Shown: positions 44,173 to 54,355, numbered from the stretch's first letter. The stretch is DNA of 64,000 nt from Bradyrhizobium sp. CB3481 (GCF_029714305.1 NZ_CP121647.1:7336501-7400500); one strand, 5' to 3'. The notes: generated by a model from the sequence alone, not told the origin. Translations and numbers: made by a program.

Positions 44173-44778
44173 TCATTTCGCAATCCCGTTTGCGTTGGCC
44201 GTCGCACGCAGGAACTGCGGCGATTGCTGGCGGATGTCGCGCACCGGGCGCTCCGACGGATCGCGCCCGATCTTCAGCTTCAATTCCGCAAGATCGAGGA
44301 AAGCGTCGGCCTGACGCCGCAGCTCGTCTGCGACCATCGGTGGCTGGCTGGCCAGGGTGGAGACGACAGTGACATGCACGCCGCGACGCTGCACGGCCTC
44401 CAGTAGCGGCCGGAAGTCACCGTCGCCCGAAAACAGAAACATCGCATCGACATGATCGGCGAGCTCCATCGCATGGACGGCGAGCTCGATATTCATGCTG
44501 CCCTTCACCCTGCGGCGACCGCCGGCGTCGACATATTCCTTCGTGAGCTTGGTGACGGCGGTATATCCGTTATAGTCGAGCCAATCGATCAGGGGACGAA
44601 GCGAGACAAATTCCTGATCCTCGATGAGGGTCGTGTAATAGAACGCCCGCAATAGCGCGCCGCGGTCCTGGAATTCTTTAAGCAGGCGCTTGTAGTCGAC
44701 ATCAAAGCCGAGCGCCCTGGCGGTGGAGTACAGATTGGCACCATCAATAAAGAGCGCAATTCTGGTAGAGGGCAACAT
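44173..44778 (-). CDS. NYN domain protein (LabA/DUF88-like PIN-fold RNase)
   Basis: 201 aa. The N-terminal RIALFIDGANLYSTARALG carries the first conserved Asp, RVKGSMNIELAVHAME the central acidic site, and MFLFSGDGDFRPLLEAVQRR the GDGDF motif, all typical of NYN domains with a predicted metal-dependent RNase site. The substrate RNA is unknown. It is followed at a distance by the hairpin cluster described as a candidate sRNA. Confidence 0.9.
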   Translation of the reverse strand: MLPSTRIALFIDGANLYSTARALGFDVDYKRLLKEFQDRGALLRAFYYTTLIEDQEFVSLRPLIDWLDYNGYTAVTKLTKEYVDAGGRRRVKGSMNIELAVHAMELADHVDAMFLFSGDGDFRPLLEAVQRRGVHVTVVSTLASQPPMVADELRRQADAFLDLAELKLKIGRDPSERPVRDIRQQSPQFLRATANANGIAK

Positions 44779-45143
44779 CCGGGACTGTCCTCTCGTTCAG
44801 GAATATGCAGGCCGACTACAAACTTTGCCCGCAGGCAAGGTGATACCAAAATAACCGAAGTGTCGAGGCGGGCGGCGCCGGCTACCGGGAGCAGGAACCG
44901 ACGATGCGCCGAGCAATTGGACAATACGCAGCCTGCCTCGACAGGCTGATGCTACGACCGCTGTGCGTCGCGCTCAATTGTACGGAAGTAAATCGCCGGT
45001 ATCGAAACGGATCGACCGAGCTATACGAAGGTTTAGGCGCGGGCCGTTGCAACGGCGTTCCATCCAGGTGCGAAAACAAATCCGACGACCGGAATTGACG
45101 CGGCGTCGACCACAAAGGGCTACGACAAGAAGGGCCACGACAA
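44779..45143. other. Gene-free region between the NYN gene and the phyR terminator
   Basis: Short frames exist on both strands (for example 44904-45098) but none has a ribosome site or protein-like composition. A short imperfect duplication of ACGACAAGAA occurs near 45120-45145. Nothing else recognised. Confidence 0.4.
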
Positions 45144-45176
45144 GAAAAATCCGGCGCGCAGTGGGGCGCGCCGGAT
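45144..45176 (-). terminator. Intrinsic terminator of phyR
   Basis: ATCCGGCGCGC (45149-45159) and GCGCGCCGGAT (45166-45176) form an 11-bp stem with T5 on the minus-strand side, 31 nt after the phyR stop. Confidence 0.85.
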
Positions 45177-45206
45177 CAGGTCAAAACTTACGCTACCGTA
45201 CTTCGA

Positions 45207-46019
45207 TCAGCCGGTCGCCGCGCGCGGCGCGCGGTTGCGCGAGTTGCGCTGGAAGAACAGCGCCTGGCTCGCCACCGCCGAGACCATTGCAGGCTGGAAC
45301 GGCTTTGAGATCAGGAACGCCGGCTCGGGCCGCTCGCCGGTCAGGAAGCGCTCGGGATAGGCGGTGATGAACACCACCGGCACCTCGAACACGCGCAGCA
45401 ACTCGTTGACGGCGTCGAGGCCCGACGAACCGTCGGCGAGCTGGATGTCGGCGAGGATCAGGCCGGGCTTCTTGTTCTTGGCCAGCGCCACCGCATCGGC
45501 ATGGGTGCGCGCGACCCCGATCACGTTGTGGCCGAGATTCTTCACGAGGCTTTCGAGGTCCATCGCGATGAAGGTCTCGTCCTCGATGATCAGGACATCG
45601 GTGGCGATTTCCGCCGCCATTTCGCGGCCCGCCAGATCGGTCAGGCGGCGCGTCTCGGCGATATCGGTATTGAGAATGAACGCCACCTCCTCCTCGGAGA
45701 AACCTTCGAGCGAGAGCAGGAGGAAGGCCTGGCGCGGCAGCGGCGTGATGTTTGACAGTCTCCGCTCCGGCGGCAGCGCCAGCGTCGCGACGTCGGGGTT
45801 GTCGTTGAGCGAGACCGAATTCCAGATCTGGGTGAACAGCTTGAACAGTCCGGCGCGCGGGCCGTACCGTTCATCCAGCAACGAGGCATCCTGCAGCAGG
45901 GCCTCCAGCATGGCGGCCACATAGGCATCGCCCGAGGCCTGGTTTCCGGTCAGCGCACGGGCATAGCGCCGCAACAGCGGCAGATGTTCAGCAACGAGCT
46001 GTGATCGGGACATCCCCAT
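45207..46019 (-). CDS. phyR: PhyR, response-regulator anti-anti-sigma factor
   Basis: 270 aa. Residues about 1-135 are an ECF-sigma-like domain lacking DNA-binding function (VAEHLPLLRRYARALTGNQA, LPRQAFLLLSLEGFSEEEVA). Residues about 140-260 are a receiver domain: VLIIEDETFIAMDLE acidic pocket, phosphorylatable Asp in LILADIQLADGSSGLDAV, and VFITAYPE, then SKPF Lys. Phosphorylated PhyR binds NepR and frees EcfG. It is divergent from nepR-ecfG, as in other Bradyrhizobium. ATG 46019 and ATG 46013 are both possible starts. Confidence 0.96.
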   Translation of the reverse strand: MGMSRSQLVAEHLPLLRRYARALTGNQASGDAYVAAMLEALLQDASLLDERYGPRAGLFKLFTQIWNSVSLNDNPDVATLALPPERRLSNITPLPRQAFLLLSLEGFSEEEVAFILNTDIAETRRLTDLAGREMAAEIATDVLIIEDETFIAMDLESLVKNLGHNVIGVARTHADAVALAKNKKPGLILADIQLADGSSGLDAVNELLRVFEVPVVFITAYPERFLTGERPEPAFLISKPFQPAMVSAVASQALFFQRNSRNRAPRAATG

Positions 46020-46314
46020 ACCATCCTTATCTTTAGGCCGTATCCTTGGCCATACTTAGGGTCGCAGCCGGGCGGACGTAACCAGATACGCCCGTTTTGG
46101 GCGTCAATTTTAGTTGCGTGGGGGGACCCTGGTTCCCCTGTGCCCCCGACTACTCCCGGGGGGCAAAAAAGTTCCAAAATAGTTCCGGGAATTCGGAACC
46201 TTCCGCAACTATTCGCATTAGCCTTGACCTAACAACTCGGCGGCCAAGGCCCAATTTCGAGGTAACCTCTTGAAACCACAGAGAATTAACTCTCGGGGAA
46301 GCGTGGATCAGACC
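46020..46314. promoter_or_regulatory. Divergent control region phyR / nepR-ecfG
   Basis: It contains GGAAC in plus orientation at 46195-46199 followed after 16 nt by CATT (46216-46219), one base from the EcfG consensus, which would serve nepR-ecfG autoregulation. Two GGAAC elements face the phyR side (46186-46182 and 46175-46171) without a matching -10. The arrangement suggests feedback control but only the nepR side has both boxes. Confidence 0.5.
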
Positions 46315-46512
46315 ATGAAGGAAGTAAAGAAGCAGGGCGGGCTTAACGCCGAGATTCAATCCAGAATCGGCCACCAGCTCCGCGCCATGTATGACGACGT
46401 GGTCCGACAGGGCGTGCCGGACCGCTTTGCCGAACTGATTCGAAAACTCGATGGGCCTGAGGCGGCGGCGGCCCAGATCGACGAAACAGCAAAAACTGAC
46501 GGGAGGGACTAA
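46315..46512 (+). CDS. nepR: NepR anti-sigma factor
   Basis: 65 aa from ATG 46315 (GTG 46303 with GGGGAA is an alternative). The helical core IGHQLRAMYDDVVRQGVPDR, then FAELIRKLD, is the conserved NepR signature. It binds EcfG in unstressed cells and is titrated by phosphorylated PhyR. Its TAA overlaps the A of the ecfG ATG, so the two are translationally coupled. Confidence 0.93.
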   Translation: MKEVKKQGGLNAEIQSRIGHQLRAMYDDVVRQGVPDRFAELIRKLDGPEAAAAQIDETAKTDGRD

Positions 46513-47060
46513 TGCCTCTCACAGACTCCCTTCGCGACGACATTTTGGCGTCGGTGCCTAGCCTGCGCGCGTTCGCGATCTCGCTCTCGGGCAATGGCGA
46601 TCGTGCGGACGACCTCGTGCAGGAAACGTTGCTGCGCGCCATTGCCAATATCGACTCGTTCCAGCCCGGCTCGAACCTGCCGGCGTGGCTGTTCACCATT
46701 TTGCGCAACCTGTTTCGCTCCGACTACCGGAAGCGGCGGCGCGAGGTGGAGGACGCCGAGGGCAATTACGCGAAAACCTTGAAGACCCAGCCGTCGCAAG
46801 GCGCGCATCTGGAGTTCGAGGAGTTTCGCGCCGCGCTCGACAAGCTGCCGCAGGACCAGCGCGAAGCGCTCATCCTGGTCGGCGCCTCCGGCTTTTCTTA
46901 CGAGGACGCCGCCGCCATCTGCGGCTGCGCGGTCGGCACCATCAAGAGCCGCGTCAACCGCGCGCGCTCAAAGCTCTCCGCGCTGCTCTATGTCGAAGGC
47001 GCCGAGGATTTCGGACCCGACGAAACCGTGCGCGCCGTGATCGGCGGCAATGGCGGCTGA
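46512..47060 (+). CDS. ecfG: EcfG, general stress response ECF sigma factor
   Basis: 182 aa. Region 2 has LSGNGDRADDLVQETLLRAI and LFTILRNLFRSDYRKRRREV; region 4 has LPQDQREALILVGASGFSYE, then CGCAVGTIKSRVNRARSKL. This is the ECF15/EcfG type. It directs transcription from GGAAC-N16/17-CGTT promoters, several of which are present 8-14 kb upstream in this window. A bidirectional-looking terminator follows. Confidence 0.96.
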   Translation: MPLTDSLRDDILASVPSLRAFAISLSGNGDRADDLVQETLLRAIANIDSFQPGSNLPAWLFTILRNLFRSDYRKRRREVEDAEGNYAKTLKTQPSQGAHLEFEEFRAALDKLPQDQREALILVGASGFSYEDAAAICGCAVGTIKSRVNRARSKLSALLYVEGAEDFGPDETVRAVIGGNGG

Positions 47061-47081
47061 TGACGTCGTCGAAGTGAAACG

Positions 47082-47110
47082 AAAGGGCGGCCCATGCGGC
47101 CGCCCTTTTG
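47082..47110. terminator. Terminator after ecfG
   Basis: AAAGGGCGG (47082-47090) and CCGCCCTTT (47100-47108) form a stem flanked by A-rich and T-rich ends, so it could stop both ecfG and the opposite-strand small ORF. Confidence 0.75.
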
Positions 47111-47135
47111 CTGTGATGAGTGAATGCGTGGCCGT

Positions 47136-47219
47136 TCAATGCAAACCGCCGAAGGCATAGATCAAGACCAGAATCGGAATCGGCACGCCCAGCAGCCACA
47201 ACAGCAAATAACGTCCCAT
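47136..47219 (-). CDS. 27-aa membrane microprotein
   Basis: ATG 47219 has a GGGAGGAG ribosome site at about 6 nt spacing, among the best in the window. The peptide is almost one hydrophobic helix (LLLWLLGVPIPILVLIYAFG) ending GLH. A GGAAC at 47280-47276 with CATT 17 nt on (47258-47255) is a weak EcfG-like promoter. It sits between ecfG and the HWE kinase gene on the minus strand. Function unknown. Confidence 0.65.
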   Translation of the reverse strand: MGRYLLLWLLGVPIPILVLIYAFGGLH

Positions 47220-47293
47220 GGTAAACTCCTCCCATCGTTCGTTGATGCGGGGTCAATGCGTGGCGACTTGATGGGGTTCCGGCGAGTCCTTCG

Positions 47294-47427
47294 CCCTCTT
47301 CCCGTCCTTTACGGGGAGAGGGTTGGGGTGAGGGGCTCTCTCCACGAGCTCCGAACGACGTGAGACCTGTACCCCCTCACCCGCCGCGCAAGAGCGCGTC
47401 GACCTCTCCCCGCAAGCGGGGAGAGGT
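47294..47427. repeat. Dispersed palindromic repeat, CCTCTCCCCGCAAGCGGGGAGAGG family
   Basis: CCCTCTTCCCGTCC...ACGGGGAGAGGG and CCTCTCCCCGCAAGCGGGGA plus GAGG at the right, with inner TGAGGGGCT/CCCCCTCACCC arms. Related units occur at 35128-35156, 54298-54355, 54411-54456, 54820-54880 and 59346-59467. Confidence 0.85.
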
Positions 47428-47436
47428 TGAAGACTG

Positions 47437-49167
47437 CTACCGCGGCGGCCGCACCGGCGCGGAAATCTCTCCGGTACGGTCGCGCTCGGTCATGTCAACG
47501 ACGGTGACCATCGGCGCGGTGAGCTCGTAGACGTAGCTGACGTCGGTGAAGTAGCGCTTGGCGCTGCCGCCGAGCGCTTCCGGCGCGACGCGGTCGAGCA
47601 GGATCAGGCCAAAATCGCTGTCCTCGCGCCGCGTCGCCGAGCTGGTGTTGAACTCTTCCCAGCGGAAGTGGAAGGTCGTGTCCGGCTCCTCGCCGGTGAC
47701 TTCCCAGTTGGCGACGATATGCGGGTGCTTGCCGACCAGCGACAGGCCCTCGTCGGAATGCGAGGCCAGCTCGAAGAACAACAGCGACAGCGACTGCGCC
47801 GCGCGGGCGCTCACCGCGATATCGGGGCCGTTCACCACGATGCGGTCGGCATGCGGGATGGCGCGCGATTCGAACAGGCCGCGCAGCTTGACGCCCTGCC
47901 ACTGGCTTTCGCTGAGCAGCGTCACCACGTTAGACATCGCATGGATACGGCCGATCAAGAGTTCGCGCGAAACGTCCATGTCGGAGCCATGGCGCAGCGT
48001 GCGCGTCACGATCGACTGGATCACGGCCAGGATGTTCTTGACCCGGTGGTTGAGCTCGTCGATCACAGCGGTCAACCGCCGCTCGAAACCGATGCGGACC
48101 TGGATCTCCCGGCTGAGCCGCAGATTGTTGTAGGCGACGTAGCCGAACAGGCCGCAGATGATGCCGGTGAGCGCGAGGCCGATCGCCGCCACGACAATCG
48201 CCGTCTGCTGCGCGCGCTGCACGGCGTTGTTCTTGGAGTAATAGCCGAGCGACCAGTCGCGGCCGCCGAACGTCACGGTACGCACCACCGACGGCAGCGG
48301 ATCGCCCTGCTTCACCGCCCGCAACGTGACGGCGCCCTGCTCGTTGGCGACATATTCGTCGCTAGCATCGTCCGGGTCCTTGAGTACCACCGAGAACAGC
48401 GAGCGGTCGTCATTGGTCAGCATCAACGGCGCCAGCTCGTAGGAAAAGGCGACGAAGCCGACCGGCTCCGTGGTGCCTTCCTTGAAAATGGCAGACGCCA
48501 GCACGAGACCGATCGGCCCGTTCTGCCGCAGCATCGGGATCGGGTCGGACGCCACCGGCTTCCCGGTCGCCGCCGCCCGCGCCAGCATCGGCCCGATCAC
48601 CGAATGGCGCTCGAAGGCGCGGCCCGGAATGCCCAACATGTCCGCGCTGCGCGGCTCGACATCCATCATGACGTCGAGCGGCTTGTCGACCGTCTTGATG
48701 TCGATCGGCTTGTCGTCGAAATCGCGGATCGTCGGATTTGTGAACCCGGCGCTCTTCAGCTCCGCCTGCGCCGCGGCGAGATCGCTGGGCTTGAGCCGCG
48801 CAATCCAGGACGCGATCACGAAATCGCTCTTGAAGGCGTAGATCGCCGAGCGCAGCGGCTGCAGCATGTTGGCCCTGACCACTGAAGGTGAACGAAACAA
48901 CCCGGATGCAACGCGCGCGAGCAATTCGCGCTCGGTCAGGCGGTCCTGCACCAGGCTGGCATGGACGTCGATGGCGCGTGCCAGCGCGATGCCGTCGAGC
49001 GCCAATTCCTGTTCGTGGACGCGATAGGCTGCGAGACCGGAGAGCAGAACTCCGATCAGCGCGATGAAGCCGATAATGAAGCCCAGCCGAACCACTCGCT
49101 TACTCAGGAATGACGTGTTGGCGAAGACGTATTGAAAGCATCCCGGGGTCTGCCGGAGCAGAGACAC
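47437..49167 (-). CDS. HWE/HisKA_2 family sensor histidine kinase with extracytoplasmic CHASE-like domain
   Basis: About 576 aa from GTG 49167; the true start is unclear, the frame being open to 49227. A first membrane helix (LGFIIGFIALIGVLLSGLAA), a periplasmic sensor of about 280 residues with CHASE-like character (IARLKPSDLAAAQAELKSAG), a second helix (AIVVAAIGLALTGIICGLFG), then ELNHRVKNILAVIQSIVTRT with the phospho-His, and a degenerate ATPase domain. Kinases of this type phosphorylate PhyR (PhyK). Its place beside phyR-nepR-ecfG makes it the prime candidate for the cognate kinase. Confidence 0.88.
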   Translation of the reverse strand: MSLLRQTPGCFQYVFANTSFLSKRVVRLGFIIGFIALIGVLLSGLAAYRVHEQELALDGIALARAIDVHASLVQDRLTERELLARVASGLFRSPSVVRANMLQPLRSAIYAFKSDFVIASWIARLKPSDLAAAQAELKSAGFTNPTIRDFDDKPIDIKTVDKPLDVMMDVEPRSADMLGIPGRAFERHSVIGPMLARAAATGKPVASDPIPMLRQNGPIGLVLASAIFKEGTTEPVGFVAFSYELAPLMLTNDDRSLFSVVLKDPDDASDEYVANEQGAVTLRAVKQGDPLPSVVRTVTFGGRDWSLGYYSKNNAVQRAQQTAIVVAAIGLALTGIICGLFGYVAYNNLRLSREIQVRIGFERRLTAVIDELNHRVKNILAVIQSIVTRTLRHGSDMDVSRELLIGRIHAMSNVVTLLSESQWQGVKLRGLFESRAIPHADRIVVNGPDIAVSARAAQSLSLLFFELASHSDEGLSLVGKHPHIVANWEVTGEEPDTTFHFRWEEFNTSSATRREDSDFGLILLDRVAPEALGGSAKRYFTDVSYVYELTAPMVTVVDMTERDRTGEISAPVRPPR

Positions 49168-49525
49168 ATGGCAACAACGAGAAAGCCAACCCGCGGCGAA
49201 TATGACGGAGCGATCATCAGCACGCAACTGAGAGGTTGGCAGCGGGCAACAATACGGCCGCCGTTAACGCTGATTTGGCGGGGCCAGAAGTTGATAAGCT
49301 CACAGCGCCGATTTGGTTCCTTCGTGGATGGGATAATTCGCGAACGATGGCGAAGGACCGGCCGTTAAGATTAACGCCGTTCATCCCCGCGAGCGGCTGA
49401 CCGGCGCCATTCCGGCGCCCCATTGGCGCCCGCTGTCCGTGCCATTACGCCGCCGTTATCTATCCTTGATCTATCCCTGATCTATCCTTGGCCGCAACGG
49501 CGGAACGCGCGCGCCGGCACCTCAC
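49168..49525. other. Gene-free region upstream of the kinase, with 11-bp tandem repeat
   Basis: No gene recognised. ATCTATCCTTG is repeated three times at 49458-49490 (the middle unit reads ATCTATCCCTG). Several short GGCGCC units lie at 49400-49435. Confidence 0.5.
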
Positions 49526-50155
49526 CTACCCGGCCTTGGATGGACGCAGGCCGCCCTTGGCCTCGATGAAACCGATGATGCGGTCGAGGCCCTCGCTCTT
49601 TTTCAGGTTGGTCATGACGAAGGGGCGCTCGCCCCGCATCCGCCTGGCGTCGGTATCCATCTTCTCCAGGGAGGCGCCAACGTAAGGCGCGAGGTCGATC
49701 TTGTTGATCACGAGCAGGTCCGAGCGCGTGATGCCGGGCCCGCCCTTGGACGGGATCTTGTCGCCGGCGGCGACGTCGATGACGTAGATCGTGAGATCGG
49801 CAAGTTCGGGTGAAAACGTCGCGGCAAGATTGTCGCCGCCGGATTCGATCAGCACCAGATCGAGACCCGGAAATTTCGCGCGCATGTCGGCCACCGCCGC
49901 GAGATTCATCGAGGCGTCCTCACGGATCGCGGTGTGTGGACAGCCGCCGGTCTCGACACCGGCAATGCGGTCCGGCGTCAGCGAGCCCGAGCGCACCAGA
50001 AATTCCGCGTCCCATTTGGTGTAGATGTCGTTGGTGATCGCGGCGATGTCGTAGCGCTCGCGCATCGACTTGCAGAGCAGATCCATCAGCGCAGTCTTGC
50101 CGGAGCCGACGGGGCCGCCGACGCCGATGCGGAGCGGACCGTGAGATTTAGACAT
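49526..50155 (-). CDS. ureG: Urease accessory GTPase UreG
   Basis: 209 aa. P-loop [15 protein letters not shown], metal-binding [13 protein letters not shown] with the Cys-Pro-His motif, and [10 protein letters not shown] for guanine recognition. It drives nickel insertion into urease with UreD, UreF and UreE. Last gene of the leftward urease operon, 213 nt from ureF, a gap filled by a palindromic repeat. Confidence 0.97.
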   Translation of the reverse strand: MSKSHGPLRIGVGGPVGSGKTALMDLLCKSMRERYDIAAITNDIYTKWDAEFLVRSGSLTPDRIAGVETGGCPHTAIREDASMNLAAVADMRAKFPGLDLVLIESGGDNLAATFSPELADLTIYVIDVAAGDKIPSKGGPGITRSDLLVINKIDLAPYVGASLEKMDTDARRMRGERPFVMTNLKKSEGLDRIIGFIEAKGGLRPSKAG

Positions 50156-50199
50156 GTGAAGTGCTCTCTATGCTGTGTAATGACGTCGGCTGCATCCGG

Positions 50200-50347
50200 G
50201 CCTGCATGGTTCGAGACGGCGCTTTGCGCCTCCTCACCATGAGGGGAAGCAAACGAGCAAGCGGCTCAAAAAAGATCGCCGATACCGATCTGTTTCCCCT
50301 CATGGTGAGGAGACCCGCGCAGCGGGTCGTCTCGAACCATGCAGGCC
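50200..50347. repeat. Large palindromic repeat between ureF and ureG (CCCTCATCCTGAGGAG family relative)
   Basis: GCCTGCATGGTTCGAGACGG...CCTCACCATGAGGGG (50200-50242) is mirrored by CCCCTCATGGTGAGGAG...CGTCTCGAACCATGCAGGC to 50347: a near-perfect inverted repeat of about 45-nt arms. Transcripts of the urease operon would fold here. Confidence 0.9.
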
Positions 50348-50368
50348 CCCGACACATCGCCGCTTCCT

Positions 50369-51103
50369 TCATGACCGGAACAGCCGCGTATATTGCGTTT
50401 CGTGGCGGAGGCTGGCGAGGTCGGCGCGGAAGGTGGCGCTGCCGAGATCGTCGAGCGAGGATTCCAGCGCACGCCTGGCCGTGGCGGCGACATCGGCTTC
50501 GAGGCTTGCGAGGATGCGCTGGCTGTCGGTCTGCCCGAGCGGCACCAGGCGCGCGCCGGCGGAAATCCAGTTCGATACCACCGCGTGAAGAAAGGCATGC
50601 AGCGCCGGCGCCAGCGGTACGCCGTGGGCGGCGCTGACGATGCCGACCGCGACGGGATAAACCGTATCGCCACCGCACGCTGCAACGAGACCGTCGAGCC
50701 CGTCGCAGGGCCAGGCCGCGCGGGCAATGTCGATGAAAGCTCGGCCCTGGGTCGAGGTTTCGAGCTGGCGCTCACGCGAGGGCACGAAGGCGGCCGCGAG
50801 TTCGGCAATCTCGCGCAAGGCGCTGATGTCCTGCTCCGATGCGGCGCGATGCGCCTGCGCCAGGAACACGGCATCGCAGAAGCCGGAGCCGTCGCCGAGC
50901 ATCGCGTCGAGCCAGTCGCGCAGCGCGGCGGCATCGGTGATGTCGCCCGCCTCCACCGACCATTCGATACCGCTGGAATAGGAGAACGCGCCGACCGGAA
51001 AGGACGGCGACAGCCATGTCATCAACCGGTACAGCGCCGCCGCCTCGGCATCCGACATGTCGCGCCGGTCGCCGTCGACCGGCACGGGCTCATTTGTGGC
51101 CAT
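50369..51103 (-). CDS. ureF: Urease accessory protein UreF
   Basis: 244 aa from ATG 51103, overlapping the end of ureE by 14 nt. Family text: [33 protein letters not shown], and [16 protein letters not shown] C-terminus. The frame remains open to 51313 because the complement of the His codons of UreE reads as Ile/Thr; that part is not real. It acts in the UreDFG nickel-activation complex. Confidence 0.93.
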   Translation of the reverse strand: MATNEPVPVDGDRRDMSDAEAAALYRLMTWLSPSFPVGAFSYSSGIEWSVEAGDITDAAALRDWLDAMLGDGSGFCDAVFLAQAHRAASEQDISALREIAELAAAFVPSRERQLETSTQGRAFIDIARAAWPCDGLDGLVAACGGDTVYPVAVGIVSAAHGVPLAPALHAFLHAVVSNWISAGARLVPLGQTDSQRILASLEADVAATARRALESSLDDLGSATFRADLASLRHETQYTRLFRS

Positions 51104-51683
51104 GAGCATGGGAGTGATCGTGGTGGTGGTGATCGTGGTCGCAGTGCTCGTCGTGGTGATGATGGTCGTGACCGGCGTGATCGTGATCGCCGTGATGGTG
51201 ATGATGATCGTGATGATGGTGATCGTGGCCGTGACCGGCATGATCATGCGACGCCTGCGCATAGGCGCCGCCCTCAGGATCGAACGGCGCCTCGATCTCG
51301 ATGATGCGCGCACCGAGCCCCTTCACCATCGCCTCGATGACATGGTCGCGGCGGATGCGCAGGCCCTTCGGCATGATCTGCGTCGGCAGGTGCCGATTTC
51401 CGAGATGCCAGGCGATACGGACCAGATGCAAGGGATCGGTGCCGCGGATCTCGATCAGCGGCTCGGCCGCCGCCACCACCTCGATCAGCCTTCCGTCCTC
51501 CAGCACCAGCGCATCGCCGCCGCGCAGCGCGACGGCGTTCTCGAGATCGAGCAGGAATTCAAGCCCGCGCGTCCCGGTCATCGCCATCCGCCGCCGGTGC
51601 CGGTCGTCGAAATCGAGCACGACGGTATCGGCGGCTGATTGCGTCCAGCGATGCTGGCCCAGGACTTCGGTCGCGCGGATCAT
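51090..51683 (-). CDS. ureE: Urease accessory nickel metallochaperone UreE with long His-rich tail
   Basis: 197 aa. Core residues about 1-140 show [36 protein letters not shown], and [11 protein letters not shown] with the conserved metal-site His. The last 54 residues contain about 30 histidines in DHHHH and DHHHHH clusters with one Cys, an unusually long Ni-binding tail that may also store nickel. Overlaps ureF. Confidence 0.96.
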   Translation of the reverse strand: MIRATEVLGQHRWTQSAADTVVLDFDDRHRRRMAMTGTRGLEFLLDLENAVALRGGDALVLEDGRLIEVVAAAEPLIEIRGTDPLHLVRIAWHLGNRHLPTQIMPKGLRIRRDHVIEAMVKGLGARIIEIEAPFDPEGGAYAQASHDHAGHGHDHHHHDHHHHHGDHDHAGHDHHHHDEHCDHDHHHHDHSHAHGHK

Positions 51684-51719
51684 GTGGGAATACCTGAGGC
51701 ACGTTCGGGCATCGGGGCC

Positions 51720-51816
51720 ACATGGTTCGAGACGCGCGGCGTTGCCGCGCTCTTCACCATGAGGGTCTTTGACCTCATCCTGAGGAGCGCGCTCTTGCGC
51801 GCGTCTCGAAGGATGA
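51720..51816. repeat. Palindromic repeat between the ABM gene and ureE
   Basis: ACATGGTTCGAGACGCGCGG...TTCACCATGAGGG, then CCTCATCCTGAGGAGCGCGC...GCGTCTCGAAGGATG. Same family as 11783-11886 with the two halves in swapped order. Confidence 0.85.
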
Positions 51817-51843
51817 AGCCACCGAATGCGCGACGTATAATCA

Positions 51844-52143
51844 CTAGAATTTCTCCACCTTGCCGTCGCTGATGATTTCGATCACCGTCGGCGCCGTCTT
51901 CATCTGCGAGGAATATTCCCGCCACACCTTCATATGGGGCGCGCGGCCGTGCGCGTTAAGGTCCTCGCGGGTCTCCCAGCGTTCCACCACCACATAGAGA
52001 TTGGGATTGTTTACGCTGACATGGCCGTCATAGGAGATGCAGCCCTTTTCCTTCAGCGTTTCGGCGGTACAGGCCTTGTGCCCCCTGATGAAGTCGTCCT
52101 TGTTCTCCGGCTTCATCGGCGTGGTGGCGATGACGTAGATCAT
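51844..52143 (-). CDS. Putative quinol monooxygenase (ABM domain), copy 2
   Basis: 99 aa. Typical antibiotic biosynthesis monooxygenase (YgiN-like) text: [40 protein letters not shown] and the closing [21 protein letters not shown] proteins are small ferredoxin-like dimers that oxidise quinols or heme-type substrates without cofactors. It lies in the urease operon after a paralogue, 25 nt downstream. Confidence 0.88.
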   Translation of the reverse strand: MIYVIATTPMKPENKDDFIRGHKACTAETLKEKGCISYDGHVSVNNPNLYVVVERWETREDLNAHGRAPHMKVWREYSSQMKTAPTVIEIISDGKVEKF

Positions 52144-52168
52144 GAGTTTCTCCCGTTGGCTTTTCTTG

Positions 52169-52468
52169 TTAGCGGGTTTCGACCTTGGCGGGCGTGATGT
52201 ATTCGATCTTCGGCGGCGCGGTCATGCATTTGACGGCGACGCGGCCGAACGTCTTCATGTGCTCCGCGGTCCGATGCGGCCCCAGCGCTTCCATGTTTTC
52301 CCATTGCTCGACGAACACCATCTTGGCGGGGTCGGTGACGCTTTCGTGCAGATCGTAAGCGATATTGCCGGACTCTTTCCGGGTTTCCTTGATGCAGGCA
52401 GTAGCGGCGGCGATGAAATCGGCGCGCGTCTCCGGCTTGATGGTCAGCGTTGCGACAACGTAAATCAC
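52169..52468 (-). CDS. Putative quinol monooxygenase (ABM domain), copy 1
   Basis: 99 aa, same length and plan as its neighbour (MIYVVATLTIKPETRADFIA; MVFVEQWENMEALGPHRTAE) but with many substitutions, so this is an old tandem duplication. It starts 49 nt after ureC. Why two ABM proteins are placed between ureC and ureE is unknown. Confidence 0.88.
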   Translation of the reverse strand: MIYVVATLTIKPETRADFIAAATACIKETRKESGNIAYDLHESVTDPAKMVFVEQWENMEALGPHRTAEHMKTFGRVAVKCMTAPPKIEYITPAKVETR

Positions 52469-52516
52469 TCAATCCTCCCGGACTTTTGTTCTGGCTTTGA
52501 TCGCCCGGGACCGACC

Positions 52517-54232
<1,716 letters not shown>

Positions 54233-54291
54233 GTCAGGCTCCAGCCTTCAGATGTAATCGGTGCTTCATTACGGGCATTGTGACTCGCGGC

Positions 54292-54355
54292 ATACCCGCT
54301 CCCCAACCCTCCCCCGCAAGTGGGGAGGGAGCCTTGGCAGCGTGCTCACCCCACA
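54292..54355. repeat. Left direct repeat of the DUF559 cassette
   Basis: GGCATACCC, CTCCCCAACCCTCCCCCG, CAAGTGGGGAGGGAGCC and AGCGTGCTCACC follow each other in the same order and orientation as at 54813-54876, where the GGCAT is the complement of the DUF559 start codon. Each copy contains an internal palindrome (CCCTCCCC...GGGGAGGG). Confidence 0.85.

Noticed and set aside
49458..49490. Possible CRISPR array
   Set aside because: Only an 11-bp tandem repeat without spacers; no cas genes in the window.
51104..51313. N-terminal extension of UreF rich in Ile and Thr
   Set aside because: It is the other-frame reading of the His codons of UreE; real UreF homology starts near 51058-51103.
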